Assembly: GCF_020034655.1 (NCBI RefSeq)
Contig: NZ_JAIQDJ010000001.1
Coordinates: 682,001 to 746,000, forward strand
Reading direction: 5' to 3'
Length of the DNA stretch: 64,000 bases
Origin: Thermomonas beijingensis
Lineage (GTDB): Bacteria; Pseudomonadota; Gammaproteobacteria; Xanthomonadales; Xanthomonadaceae
Of the stretch, positions 1 to 8,776 are shown piece after piece. Below the pieces are notes generated by a model that worked only from the letters and a program-made list of their open reading frames with translations, was not told where the DNA came from and did no database searches. The number at the start of each line of letters is the position of its first letter. Position 1 is the stretch's first letter. The translations under genes and the position numbers were made by a program.

Positions 1-1
1 G

Positions 2-1057
2 TTGCTGGATCTGGTGGCGGTGGGCACGGTGGCCGATATGGTGCCACTGGATGCCAACAATCGAGCCTTGGTCGGCGCGGGGCTGCGCCGGCTGCGGGCA
101 GGGCAAGGCTGCGCCGGTTTGCAGGCCTTGCTGGAGGTCTCCGGGCGCAAGGCCGGCACGCTGTCCACCACCGATATCGGGTTTGCCATCGGCCCGCGCA
201 TCAATGCCGCGGGTCGCTTGGAAGACATGGGCATCGGCATCGAATGTTTGTTGACCGATGATGCTGGCCAAGCGCGCGGGCTTGCCGCCATCTTGCAGGG
301 CATCAACGAAGAACGCCGCGCCCTGCAAACCGACATGCAAGACATGGCAGAGGCCAGTTTGGATGGCATCGACACCCGGTATGCCGCGTGTTTATTTGAC
401 CCCGACTGGCACCCCGGCGTGGTCGGACTGGTAGCATCGAAACTCAAAGAACGCCTGCATCGTCCGGCGATTGCCTTCGCCCCCGCTGAACCCGATAGCC
501 CCATGCTGCGTGGCTCGGCGCGTTCGATCCCGGGCTTTCATGTTCGCGATGCACTGGCGCTGGTGGATGCCCGCCACCCGGGCTTGATCGCCCGCTTTGG
601 CGGTCACGCGATGGCGGCCGGCATGAGCCTTGCGCGGGAGCAATTCGAAGCCTTTCGCAGTGCGTTTGTCGCGGTCAGCGCCGAGCTGCTAAGTGAAGAT
701 TTGTTGGTGGATGTGTTGCGCAGTGACGGTGGTCTGTGCGCCGATGAATTTCACATCAGCACAGCACATGCCCTGCGCGATGGCGGCCACTGGGGGCAGG
801 GTTATCCGGAGCCGCTGTTCGATGATGCGTTCGAAGTATTGCATTGGCGTGTTTTGAAAGAACGTCACCTCAAGCTGGAGCTTGGGCTGCATGGGCAACG
901 CTTCAACGCCATCCAGTTCAACGGCTGGGACGGCGTGGAGCCGGCACGAAAAGCACGCATCGCGTATCGCATCGTGCCCGATGACTGGCGTGGCGGTGAG
1001 GCTATCCAATTGCAGGTGGTGCATCGGGAAGCGGCAGCCGCGTCCTCTCCCGCTTGA
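2..1057 (+). CDS. recJ: Single-stranded-DNA exonuclease RecJ, C-terminal part (5' end outside window)
   Basis: RecJ is a 5'-3' exonuclease on single-stranded DNA used in RecF-pathway recombination and mismatch or base-excision repair. Only the last 351 residues or so lie here; the reading frame is open at base 2, so the start is beyond the window. Visible are the end of the DHH domain (GTVADMVPL near the left edge), the DHHA1 domain with its GGHAMAAG nucleotide-binding motif around base 600, and a C-terminal OB-like region. The stop lies inside the 3' end of the convergent acyltransferase gene (56-base tail-to-tail overlap). The family assignment is firm; the catalytic DHH motif itself is not in view. 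Confidence 0.93.
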   Translation: MLDLVAVGTVADMVPLDANNRALVGAGLRRLRAGQGCAGLQALLEVSGRKAGTLSTTDIGFAIGPRINAAGRLEDMGIGIECLLTDDAGQARGLAAILQGINEERRALQTDMQDMAEASLDGIDTRYAACLFDPDWHPGVVGLVASKLKERLHRPAIAFAPAEPDSPMLRGSARSIPGFHVRDALALVDARHPGLIARFGGHAMAAGMSLAREQFEAFRSAFVAVSAELLSEDLLVDVLRSDGGLCADEFHISTAHALRDGGHWGQGYPEPLFDDAFEVLHWRVLKERHLKLELGLHGQRFNAIQFNGWDGVEPARKARIAYRIVPDDWRGGEAIQLQVVHREAAAASSPA

Positions 1058-2192
1058 GCCCAAACAGCGGGCGCAGCCATTGCACGCGACGAATCAGGCA
1101 CTCGTGCAGCACAAGGCAGCCGGCCAGCGTGCCGAAGATCACCAGCGATGCTTCGATGCCGGCACCCAGCCGCATCGGAATCAACCAATAGGCCAGCACC
1201 ACGATCAAGGTCTGGTGCAGGATGTACCAGGAAAACACGGCTTCCGTGCAATAGGGGAGCCAGTGGAAGGGGCGGTTGAGGAGGGCGCGCGCCCAGCCGA
1301 ACAGGGTGAGCAGTGCGATCCAGGTGTAGATCACGCGGGCGATACGCTCGATCAAATACCACGGCAGCAGCATGGCCCAATCGGGAATGGGGCCGGAGGG
1401 TGGGTAGTGGCTGATCCAGCGCAGGCCAAGTTCCACCCCGATGGCGAACAGTGCCAGCGCCAAGGTGATCCAGCGTAGCCGCTGCACTGCGTCCCAAAAC
1501 CACACATGCGTCGCCAACAGGTAGCCCAGCAGGAACAAGGGCAGCGATTCCGCATGCACCGCCCAATCGTCGAACAGCGCATGGGTTTCCGGGAACTGCG
1601 GTGCCAGCCACAGCCGAACGCTCAATAGCCACACGATAGGCAAGATCACCAGCCCTGCGAGGGTGCGTGGCGACGGCAGCAGCCAACGTCTGGCCTGCTG
1701 CAGCAGTGGTGTGGCGAGCAGCAACAGCAAGGTGTAGGGCAGCAAATAGGCCAGATACCAGAGATGATTCCAAGTGGGCGTCAGCATGCATTGGCTGGCG
1801 CGGCAAAGCCCATGGGTCAGGTAAAGCGGGTAGAAGTGCAAGAGAGTGCCGGTATAGCCGTATTGCGCGCTGACCTGGACGTGGGTCTGTGGCGGTACCA
1901 CCAGCAACATGCCGAACACCAGCGGCATCAGCAGGCGCAAGCTGCGTGCTCCGGCGAAGCGCCAGCGGTGCCCTTCAATCCCAGCAAGCCCAATCGCAAT
2001 TCCGGAAATCATGAACAAAAGAGGCATCCGCCAGCGGTTGAGCGCGATCATTGGGTACTGCAACCATTCGGCTTGGTAGCTGCTTTTGATGTGGAAGTCC
2101 CAGCCGGCCACATAGACCATCGCCGCGTGGTACAGGATCAGCAAGCTGAAGGCAATGACGCGCAGGGCGTCGATATCGTGACGGCGTTGCAT
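1002..2192 (-). CDS. Membrane acyltransferase, acyltransferase-3 (MdoC/OafA-like) family
   Basis: This is a 396-residue polytopic membrane protein starting MQRRHDIDALRVIAFSLLIL, where the N-terminal R-x-D-x-L-R pattern is typical of acyltransferase family 3. About ten hydrophobic segments follow. Family members transfer acyl groups (often acetyl or succinyl) to sugars of glucans, O-antigen or other surface glycans; the substrate here cannot be read from sequence. I chose the ATG at 2192 because the longer frame lacks hydrophobic or family-like residues. It is transcribed divergently from the LytTR regulator that begins at 2348, so the 155-base gap probably holds both promoters and the regulator may control it. 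Its 3' end overlaps recJ. Confidence 0.85.
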   Translation of the reverse strand: MQRRHDIDALRVIAFSLLILYHAAMVYVAGWDFHIKSSYQAEWLQYPMIALNRWRMPLLFMISGIAIGLAGIEGHRWRFAGARSLRLLMPLVFGMLLVVPPQTHVQVSAQYGYTGTLLHFYPLYLTHGLCRASQCMLTPTWNHLWYLAYLLPYTLLLLLATPLLQQARRWLLPSPRTLAGLVILPIVWLLSVRLWLAPQFPETHALFDDWAVHAESLPLFLLGYLLATHVWFWDAVQRLRWITLALALFAIGVELGLRWISHYPPSGPIPDWAMLLPWYLIERIARVIYTWIALLTLFGWARALLNRPFHWLPYCTEAVFSWYILHQTLIVVLAYWLIPMRLGAGIEASLVIFGTLAGCLVLHECLIRRVQWLRPLFGLKRERTRLPLPDAPPAIG

Positions 2193-2347
2193 GCGGTGGA
2201 TTCCGCTTCCCAGAAGGTTGCCAGCATCGGCACCCACGCGCGCTCCGGCTATCCAGAAGTGACCGTGCGACGCGGGTTTGGGACGAACCGCGGAACGCGG
2301 TGACGAGTCGGGATGGGCGGGTTTCCAGTACCACCTACAATGCGCAG

Positions 2348-3232
2348 ATGCAGACTTCGCCGCCACCGTTCTACCAGCGCTATCAACCGTGGCGACGCGG
2401 CGTTGAGGTTGGCTATTGGGTTGTCCAGTACCTCGTCAGTGCATTGACCAACAGCATCACCGTGACGATGGATGTTGAACGCGCGCAATTGGGGTTCAAG
2501 GCATGGCAGCCAGTCGTCTGGGAAACCAGCTCCGCCGTGGTCGGGTTGGTATTGGTGCCGGCGGTGGTGTGGTTTACCCGGCGCTTCCCGCTGCATCTGG
2601 ATACTTGGCGACGGGTACTCCCCATTCACCTTGTGGGCAGCCTGCTGTGGTCGATCCTGCATGTGCTGGGAATGGTGGCGCTGCGCAAGCTGGCCTATGC
2701 CAGTATCGGCGACCACTACGATTTTGGTTCGTGGTGGCGGGAGTTTGGCTACGAATACCTGAAGGATGTGCGCTCTTATGCCGGCGTGGTGCTGACCATC
2801 GAGGGCTACCGCTTCATCCTGCGCCGACTGCAAGGAGAGGCCAGTGTGCTGGATGCCCCCGATGAAGGCACACCGGTGGAACCAGTGGATCGGCCGGAGC
2901 GGTTTTTGGTGCGCAAGCTGGGTCGCGAATTCCTGATCGCGGCCAACGATATCGAGTGGCTGCAAGCCTCCGGCAATTACGTGAACCTGCATGTGCGCGG
3001 CCACGACTACCCGTTGCGCAGTACGCTGGCCAGTATCGAGGCGAAGCTGGATCCGGCGTGCTTTACCCGTATCCATCGCAGCTATATGGTCAATCTGGAT
3101 CGTATCGCTTCAATTGAACCGCTGGAGACCGGTGATGCCCGTATTCATTTGAACGATGGGAGCAGCCTGCCTTGCAGTCGTACCTATCGTGGCGGATTGA
3201 AGCAAAGCGTGGGTCTTGACTCGGGCGGGTGA
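2348..3232 (+). CDS. Membrane-anchored LytTR-family transcriptional regulator
   Basis: A 294-residue protein with an N-terminal membrane module (hydrophobic helices around residues 35-165) and a C-terminal LytTR DNA-binding domain from about residue 195. Characteristic LytTR residues are visible: FLVRKLGREFLI, the I-x-W-x-x-A-S-G-N-Y-V pattern, and CFTRIHRSYMVNLDRI. It lacks a CheY-like receiver, so this is the one-component membrane type found in Xanthomonadales rather than an AgrA/LytR response regulator. The ATG at 2348 is preferred over an upstream in-frame start. It is divergent from the acyltransferase gene, a likely target. The signal sensed by the membrane part is unknown. Confidence 0.85.
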   Translation: MQTSPPPFYQRYQPWRRGVEVGYWVVQYLVSALTNSITVTMDVERAQLGFKAWQPVVWETSSAVVGLVLVPAVVWFTRRFPLHLDTWRRVLPIHLVGSLLWSILHVLGMVALRKLAYASIGDHYDFGSWWREFGYEYLKDVRSYAGVVLTIEGYRFILRRLQGEASVLDAPDEGTPVEPVDRPERFLVRKLGREFLIAANDIEWLQASGNYVNLHVRGHDYPLRSTLASIEAKLDPACFTRIHRSYMVNLDRIASIEPLETGDARIHLNDGSSLPCSRTYRGGLKQSVGLDSGG

Positions 3233-3249
3233 GTGACACCGATGACATC

Positions 3250-4035
3250 TCAAATCGACTGCATCCGTCCACCGTCCACCGCGATTGACTGGCCGTTGAC
3301 GTAGGCGGCCACTGGCGCGCACAAAAACGCGATGACGCCGGCGATTTCCGGGGCTTGTGCGAACCGCGCTACCGGCACCGTGGCCAGCATGCCGGCGGCG
3401 ACGTCTTCTTGCGATTTGCCGGATGCCGCGCTGCGGTCGCGCAGGATTTGCTCCAACCGTTGGGTGCGGGTGTAGCCGGGCAGGACGTTGTTGACGGTGA
3501 TGCCCGCGCCGCCCAATTCACGCGAGAGCGTCTTGGCCCAACTGGCCACCGCGCCGCGGATGGTATTGGACACGCCCAAGTTGGGGATGGGCTCATAGAC
3601 CGAGGTTGAAATCACATTGACGATGCGTCCCCAACCGGCGGTACGCATGCCCGGCAGCAACGTTTGCACGAGGGCCTGCCCGGCAATCACGTGCTTGTTG
3701 AAGGCGTCTTGATACGCGCCAATATCGGCTGTATGCGCCGGTCCACCGGGTGGCCCGCCGGTATTGTTGATCAAAATATGCACCGGTGTTGCCGCCGCCA
3801 GTGCACCCACGCGTGCGCGCAAGGCATCGGTATCGGCCATATCCACCGTCAAGTAGCCGTGGGTTTGCGACTGTGGGCAGGGCAGGCTTGCAACTGTGTC
3901 GCGCAATGCACCCTCGCGCCGGGCCAGCAGCGTCACGGCTGCCCCTAGCGTAGCCAGTTCCACTGCCGTTGCGCGGCCAATGCCTTCCGAGCCGCCGCAG
4001 ACCAGTGCGTGTTTTCCAGTGAGATCCAGTTGCAT
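3250..4035 (-). CDS. SDR-family oxidoreductase with altered catalytic YxxxK motif
   Basis: A 261-residue Rossmann-fold protein of the short-chain dehydrogenase/reductase family. The nucleotide-binding loop is GGSEGIG (residues 14-20), followed by NNTGGPPGG (90-98) and the serine region ISTSVY (142-147). Where classical SDRs have Y-x-x-x-K this one reads S156-N-T-I-R160, so both the catalytic tyrosine and lysine are replaced. A beta-ketoacyl-ACP-reductase-like SDR subgroup with a degenerate tetrad is known, and this fits it. Activity is therefore uncertain. The ATG at 4035 begins MQLDLTGKHALVCGG, the normal SDR start; the 34 upstream in-frame residues are not family-like. It ends 17 bases from the convergent LytTR gene. 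Confidence 0.85.
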   Translation of the reverse strand: MQLDLTGKHALVCGGSEGIGRATAVELATLGAAVTLLARREGALRDTVASLPCPQSQTHGYLTVDMADTDALRARVGALAAATPVHILINNTGGPPGGPAHTADIGAYQDAFNKHVIAGQALVQTLLPGMRTAGWGRIVNVISTSVYEPIPNLGVSNTIRGAVASWAKTLSRELGGAGITVNNVLPGYTRTQRLEQILRDRSAASGKSQEDVAAGMLATVPVARFAQAPEIAGVIAFLCAPVAAYVNGQSIAVDGGRMQSI

Positions 4036-4144
4036 GGGGCCTCCAACGATGAGGCTTGATTGTAAGCGTGCAAACGTAAGGCTCTGCAATGATCCAATCT
4101 TGCCGCTTGCGTGGGCATAGGGTGCCCAGCGCAACAAGCCCAGG

Positions 4145-4696
4145 TCAAAGCGGCATGCCCAGCAGCTGTATCAAGCACAGCGATGCGACCGCCAGCAGTG
4201 TGCCGATACCGGTTGCCGCCAGCACGTCGCTGGGGTAGTGCAGCCCCAACACGACGCGTGAAACCGCAACGCTTGCGGTGAACGGAATCAGCAACCAAGC
4301 CAGCTTTGGGTAATAAGCGACGGCGACCACGCTGAAGGCGACCGCGTGCAGGGTGTGTCCAGAGGGGAAGCTGTACTCATCCAAGGGTGCGATCCAGGCA
4401 CGAATACGCAGATCGCTGGCAAACGGGCGTGATCGCCGTGTGTGCCGTTTCAGCGATCGGTACAAGAGCAGGGCAACCACGCCGATAGCCGCCAAGTGCA
4501 GCGCGGCACGCAGGCCGGTCGCGCCATTGACGACTACCAACATGGCCATTAAGCCGTACCAGAACACACCATCGCCTAAGCGGCTGACGGTGGTGAAGTA
4601 GCGCAACATATAGCGCCGGCTGCATAGGGTATTGGCACGCAGGCACCAGGATTGTTCAACGGCGAGTAGCCGTTCATGGGAGCGCGGTTGCGACAT
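4145..4696 (-). CDS. PAP2-superfamily membrane phosphatase
   Basis: A 183-residue membrane protein with the three PAP2/acid-phosphatase signatures in order: K-x6-R-P (KRHTRRSRP), the PSGH motif in EYSFPSGHTLHA, and S-R-x5-H-Y-P-S-D. The histidines of motifs 2 and 3 form the phosphohistidine mechanism. Family members dephosphorylate membrane lipids such as undecaprenyl pyrophosphate, phosphatidate or phosphatidylglycerophosphate. The start (ATG 4696, or GTG 4705) lies inside the end of the glycosyltransferase gene, so the two are translationally coupled. The pair suggests glycolipid or lipid-carrier metabolism, but the substrate is an inference. Confidence 0.87.
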   Translation of the reverse strand: MSQPRSHERLLAVEQSWCLRANTLCSRRYMLRYFTTVSRLGDGVFWYGLMAMLVVVNGATGLRAALHLAAIGVVALLLYRSLKRHTRRSRPFASDLRIRAWIAPLDEYSFPSGHTLHAVAFSVVAVAYYPKLAWLLIPFTASVAVSRVVLGLHYPSDVLAATGIGTLLAVASLCLIQLLGMPL

Positions 4697-5822
4697 GGCG
4701 ATCACCCCGTATGGTCAGCGATTGCAGGATCTGGTCAAACGCTTCAGCCACCCGCGCCGGTTGCAAACCGGAGACAGCATCGCGGCAAGCCAGGCGCATT
4801 TGGGTGAGGTTGGTGTTATCACTTCCAAGCCGCATTGTGGCTGCGATAAAGGCAGCGTCGTCATTGCACGCGATCGCGGCGCCCTGCACACCGTCTTGCA
4901 GCGCCTCATGCGCTGCGCCGTAATCGAATGCAATCGTGGGGATGCCGCTTGCCAGCGCTTCCAGGGTCACGTTGCCGAAGGTTTCGCTAAGGCTTGGAAA
5001 CAAAAATAAATCACCACTGGCGAAGTGGCGCGCCAGTGCTTCGTTGCGTTGAATGCCGCAAAAAAGGAAGTCCGGATTTTCACGCTGCAAGGCTGCACGG
5101 GCGGGGCCGTCCCCAACCCAGATGAAGCGCGCTTGCGGGCGTATCTGTTGCAGTTGGCGAAAGGCGCGGACCGCCAATGGCAGGTTTTTTTCAGCGGCAA
5201 TGCGGCCGACATAAATCACCGCCAAATCGTCGTCTTTCAATCCCCAGCGCGCGCGCAGGCGTGGATCCCGCAGATTGGGGTGAAACATCTGTGTATCCAC
5301 CGCACGCGGTAACCGAATCACATTATTGAACCGCTGGCCTTCAAGAAACGCTTGCAGTTCACGCGTAGGCACCAAGGTGGCCTGCGCGCTGTTGTGGAAA
5401 TGCCGCATCCATCGCAATGCTGTGCCCTGTAGCCAGGGTGCACCGTAGCTGCGTACATAATCGTCGAAACGGGTATGGAACCCGCTGATGGCTGGGATTT
5501 GCAATTGCCTAGCGGCACGCAAAGCCGACCACCCCAGTGGACCTTCGGTAGCCACATAGATGGCATCCGGCCGACATTGCCGCCAGCGGTTGCGCAATAG
5601 ATGCGTGGCAGGGAGGCCAAACTTGAGGCCGGGGTAGCGGGGCAGGTTGGCGCCACGCACCAGCGTGCAATGTTCCGACGGACTGTGTTCTGCCTGTTGA
5701 CGTGGCCGCACCAAAGAAACGTTATGCCCGCGTTCGCGTAGGCCATGTTCGAGCCCCTGCACCGTCAGTGCAACGCCGTTGATTTCCGGGGGGTAGGTTT
5801 CGGTGACGAATGCGTAATGCAT
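4674..5822 (-). CDS. GT4-family glycosyltransferase (MgtA/PimB-like)
   Basis: A 382-residue GT-B fold glycosyltransferase. The N-terminus MHYAFVTETYPPEINGVALT is typical of the GT4 subgroup related to GDP-mannose-dependent alpha-mannosyltransferases. The C-terminal half has VIYVGRIAAEKNLPLAVRAF, WVGDGPAR and the nucleotide-sugar E-x7-E motif in LSETFGNVTLEALASG. It probably transfers a hexose from a nucleotide sugar to a lipid acceptor at the inner face of the cytoplasmic membrane. It overlaps the PAP2 phosphatase gene by about 23 bases at its 3' end, so they form one operon. Donor and acceptor are not determined by the sequence. Confidence 0.87.
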   Translation of the reverse strand: MHYAFVTETYPPEINGVALTVQGLEHGLRERGHNVSLVRPRQQAEHSPSEHCTLVRGANLPRYPGLKFGLPATHLLRNRWRQCRPDAIYVATEGPLGWSALRAARQLQIPAISGFHTRFDDYVRSYGAPWLQGTALRWMRHFHNSAQATLVPTRELQAFLEGQRFNNVIRLPRAVDTQMFHPNLRDPRLRARWGLKDDDLAVIYVGRIAAEKNLPLAVRAFRQLQQIRPQARFIWVGDGPARAALQRENPDFLFCGIQRNEALARHFASGDLFLFPSLSETFGNVTLEALASGIPTIAFDYGAAHEALQDGVQGAAIACNDDAAFIAATMRLGSDNTNLTQMRLACRDAVSGLQPARVAEAFDQILQSLTIRGDRHVATALP

Positions 5823-5915
5823 ATGCGCGGCGTAGGCACCAATTGAACGTGATCAGCCTCGGGCTCGGTCGTGACCACACGGTGTCGCTGGGATGACGCA
5901 ACAATGACGCGTAAA

Positions 5916-5944
5916 AATAAAGCCCGCACGTGGCGGGCTTTATT
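5916..5944 (-). terminator. Rho-independent terminator after tRNA-Leu
   Basis: A 12-bp perfect stem (5916-5927 with 5933-5944) and a five-base loop lie immediately beyond the 3' end of the tRNA on the minus strand. The run TTTATTTTT follows on that strand. Confidence 0.8.
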
Positions 5945-5953
5945 GCAAAACTT

Positions 5954-6040
5954 TGGTGCCGAAGGTGGGACTCGAACCCACACGCTTTTAAGGGCGGCGG
6001 ATTTTGAGTCCGCTGCGTCTACCGATTCCGCCACTTCGGC
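5954..6040 (-). tRNA. tRNA-Leu (anticodon CAA)
   Basis: This 87-base tRNA folds to a full cloverleaf with acceptor stem GCCGAAG/CTTCGGC, the long variable arm expected of tRNA-Leu, and the CCA end encoded. The anticodon loop CTCAAAA gives anticodon CAA, reading UUG. It lies between metX and the glycosyltransferase gene. A TATACT box at 6053-6058 (minus) sits 12 bases upstream of the mature 5' end and could be its -10 element. Confidence 0.96.
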
Positions 6041-6072
6041 GTGGAGCGTGCAAGTATAGCGGAGAGTTACGT

Positions 6073-7224
6073 TTATGCCACCCTGTTCGTGAAAATTTGT
6101 GTCGCAGGCAGGGTGCGCAGGAAGCTGGTGACTGCCGGGCCAAAGCGGGCGGCGTCGACCAGAAAGGCGTCATGGCCTTGTGGCGAGGGCATGGGCAGAA
6201 AGCGGGTTTCGCAGCCGGCATTGCGCAAACCGGCGGCGATTTCTTCTTGTTGCTGGATCGGGAACAGGATGTCGGTCTTGACCCCGATCACCAGTGCCGA
6301 GTGCACGCCCTCAATCGAGGATAGCCCGTGCAAGGTGTCGCCGCCGTGCGCTTCGCCCAGATCAAACCAATCCATCGAACGGCTCAAGTACAAATAGCAA
6401 TTGGGGTCGTACTTGCGTACAAAGCGGCGGGCGTGGGCTTCCAGATAACTTTCGACTTCAAACTCCAGGCCAAACGGCTCATCGTCCTCGCGCTGCTCGG
6501 CGTCCAGCCGCACGCGGCCAAAGCGGCCGTCCCATTCCAGTGCCGAACGATAAGTCACCACGCCCAGTTTGCGCGCCATGCGCATCCCGTTTTCGGGATA
6601 GTGGTCCTCACTGTAGTCGCCGCCGTTCCAGTGCGGATCGAGGCGAATGGCTTCGCGTTGCAACGAGCGAATCGCAATCGAAAACGGCAGCGCACGCGCC
6701 GCGCCGCAGATATTGATATGGCTGCGGGCGATGCCGGGGTGGCGCGCCAACAACGACAGCGCGGTCATGCCGCCCATCGAATTGCCCAGCACGCAGGCCA
6801 GTTGCTCGATGCCCAGCTCGCGCACAACCGCCAGTGCGGCGTCGGCACCGTCTTCGATGGACAGCTCCGGGAAATCGAGGCGATAGGACGCGCCAGTGTT
6901 GGGGTTGATGCTGGCCGGCCCGGTGCTGCCTTTGCAACTGCCCAGTGCGTTGACGCACAGCACAAACCAGCGCTGGGTGTCGATGGGCTTGCCGGGGCCG
7001 ATCATCCATTCCCACCAGCCAGGTGCGGGGTTGCCAGTATTGGACGCCGCGTGCGCATCCGGCGACATCCCGGTCAACACCAGGATGGCGTTATCGTGCG
7101 CGGCATTCAGCGTGCCCCAAGTTTCATACGCCATGCGCGCGCCGTGTAGCGCGCCGCCGCGCTTGATCGGAAACGGCGAGGGCAGATCAACCCAGCGGGT
7201 GCCGGGCGGGATGAATTCGGCCAT
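6073..7224 (-). CDS. metX: MetX-family homoserine (or serine) O-acyltransferase
   Basis: A 383-residue alpha/beta hydrolase-fold acyltransferase of the MetX family. The nucleophile elbow GNSMGG places Ser149, and the other triad members are Asp318 (GVKTDIL) and His351 (SPQGHDAF). MetX enzymes acylate the hydroxyl of homoserine on the way to methionine. In Xanthomonadales several MetX proteins are reported to be L-serine O-succinyltransferases acting in cysteine synthesis; the GSCKGSTGP segment (residues 95-103) could fit that group, but I cannot decide. The ATG at 7224 gives the normal family length. It is a single gene between the tRNA-Leu and ccm genes on the same strand. Confidence 0.88.
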   Translation of the reverse strand: MAEFIPPGTRWVDLPSPFPIKRGGALHGARMAYETWGTLNAAHDNAILVLTGMSPDAHAASNTGNPAPGWWEWMIGPGKPIDTQRWFVLCVNALGSCKGSTGPASINPNTGASYRLDFPELSIEDGADAALAVVRELGIEQLACVLGNSMGGMTALSLLARHPGIARSHINICGAARALPFSIAIRSLQREAIRLDPHWNGGDYSEDHYPENGMRMARKLGVVTYRSALEWDGRFGRVRLDAEQREDDEPFGLEFEVESYLEAHARRFVRKYDPNCYLYLSRSMDWFDLGEAHGGDTLHGLSSIEGVHSALVIGVKTDILFPIQQQEEIAAGLRNAGCETRFLPMPSPQGHDAFLVDAARFGPAVTSFLRTLPATQIFTNRVA

Positions 7225-7313
7225 GGCGATAACAAGGAAATTGAGCGATGGCCCATCTTCCTCCTTGCTTGTCCTGCCGGTGATGCCGAAACGGCATACC
7301 GTTATGCGTGTAG

Positions 7314-8318
7314 TCAGGGGGTGCCGATCACCAAGTCCACCGCGTCCTTGGCCGGCAAGTGCACGCGCAGTGGTTTGCTTTGCAGGTCACCGGCTTGCGG
7401 CATGGCCTCGCCAGTGGCCGATAGCCGCGCCACCAGTTCCACTTCGGTCATTTGCGAAAGCTTCAAGGTGGGCATGGGGCTGTCGGCGTCGCTGAGGCTG
7501 GCGCTGAACGGGAGTTCGGAGACGGCGTGTTTTTGTGCGGCGACCGGCATCGGCGGGCCGCCCACTTGGCGGGCGATGACAAATACTTTTGCATCCGGCT
7601 GCAAACGCACCCGCGCTGCCAGCGAGGGATCCAGTGACACCTTCACGGTTAGCAGGACGGATGCCGCCGCTGCCGGTGGTGCATCGGGCAGTGGCGGTTG
7701 CCCGGCCAAGTTGCGGGCGACGTTGATTTCCTTGCGCAAGCTGGCGGCGGTGCTGGCATCCACTTGCGCCAACAATGGCGCCCAGGTGGCCGCAGCTTGC
7801 GCATTCTGGCCGGCCTGGCGCTGCGTCACGCCGAGGAACCAACGCGCGCGCTGATGCTTGGGATTGATCTGCAAGGCGCGGTGCAAAAGTGCCAACGCCT
7901 GTGCATCGAAGTTGTGTGCGGCATCGGCCATGGCGCGGGCTTGCGCGGCATCGGTTTGCAGGTCGGCATCGTCGGCGGACAAGGCGGCGGCCTTGGCAAA
8001 CGCATCGCGTGCGCCGCCGGTATCGCCGGTGCGCTGATACGCCTGCGCCAGCAACACCCAACCTTCGGCTTGCTTGGGGTCGCGCGCCAGTGCGGTCTTG
8101 AGTTGTTCGATGGCCGCTTCCAGCGTTTGCGGGGCTTGCCGGGCGGCGGCATCCAGTGCCTGCGGGGTGCCGAGCAATTGATACAGCAAACCGGCCGAGA
8201 GCAGGCTGATGCCCGCAATGCCCAGTGCCACGCCGCGTGCGCTGGCCCACAGCGGGCGCAGCACGGTGGCCAGCACGATCAGGCCCAGGACGATGGCAAT
8301 AACGATGAGTGCGGCCAT
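7314..8318 (-). CDS. ccmI: Cytochrome c maturation protein CcmI (CycH)
   Basis: About 334 residues. Two hydrophobic helices lie near the N-terminus (MAALIVIAIVLGLIVLA and the segment around residue 40), then a periplasmic TPR domain (roughly residues 70-200, with WVLLAQAYQRTGD and ARWFLGVTQRQAG) and a C-terminal beta-rich region. CcmI holds apocytochrome c for heme ligation with CcmF and CcmH. The start at 8318 overlaps the stop of ccmH by one base (TGATG); an ATG six bases upstream (8324) is also possible. It is the last gene of the ccm run. Confidence 0.88.
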   Translation of the reverse strand: MAALIVIAIVLGLIVLATVLRPLWASARGVALGIAGISLLSAGLLYQLLGTPQALDAAARQAPQTLEAAIEQLKTALARDPKQAEGWVLLAQAYQRTGDTGGARDAFAKAAALSADDADLQTDAAQARAMADAAHNFDAQALALLHRALQINPKHQRARWFLGVTQRQAGQNAQAAATWAPLLAQVDASTAASLRKEINVARNLAGQPPLPDAPPAAAASVLLTVKVSLDPSLAARVRLQPDAKVFVIARQVGGPPMPVAAQKHAVSELPFSASLSDADSPMPTLKLSQMTEVELVARLSATGEAMPQAGDLQSKPLRVHLPAKDAVDLVIGTP

Positions 8319-8776
8319 CACCATTCCTGCCCATCGTCGTTGGCCACGTTGCCGGTAGCGGGTTTGCGTTTGCGCACGATGGCGGTGATCGCGCCTGCGC
8401 CCACCAGCAGCAGCAGTGCCGGGCCCACCCACAACAGCCAGGTGCTGCCTTCGAATCTGGGGTTGTACAGCACGAATTCGCCGTAGCGTTGCACCAGGTA
8501 GTCCTTGATCTGCGCATCACTCTTGCCTTGCCGCATCAAGTCCAAGACTTCGTGACGCAGTTGCAGGGCGATCAGCGCGTTGGAGTCGGCCAGCGATTGG
8601 TTTTGGCACATCACGCAGCGCAGTTGCAGGGTCAGCTGATGAAAGCGGGTTTCTTCGCCACTATTGCGAAACACCAAGGGCGCGGCGTCGGTTTGTTGGC
8701 CGGCTTGGGCGAACACCGGCAGCGCGACCGCCAGCGTGGCCAGCCAGAGCAATGCGGTGAGCAGAATCCGCATCAT
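8318..8776 (-). CDS. ccmH: Cytochrome c maturation protein CcmH
   Basis: A 152-residue periplasmic, membrane-anchored thiol oxidoreductase. A signal peptide (MMRILLTALLWLATLAVALP) is followed by the LRCVMCQNQS motif, whose CxxC pair reduces the apocytochrome c heme-binding cysteines with CcmG. A C-terminal membrane helix (STWLLWVGPALLLLVGAGAI) follows. The length matches single-module CcmH, with CcmI as a separate protein. The start is set by the four-base ATGA overlap with ccmG at 8773-8776; the longer upstream frame runs into ccmG. Confidence 0.92.
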   Translation of the reverse strand: MMRILLTALLWLATLAVALPVFAQAGQQTDAAPLVFRNSGEETRFHQLTLQLRCVMCQNQSLADSNALIALQLRHEVLDLMRQGKSDAQIKDYLVQRYGEFVLYNPRFEGSTWLLWVGPALLLLVGAGAITAIVRKRKPATGNVANDDGQEW

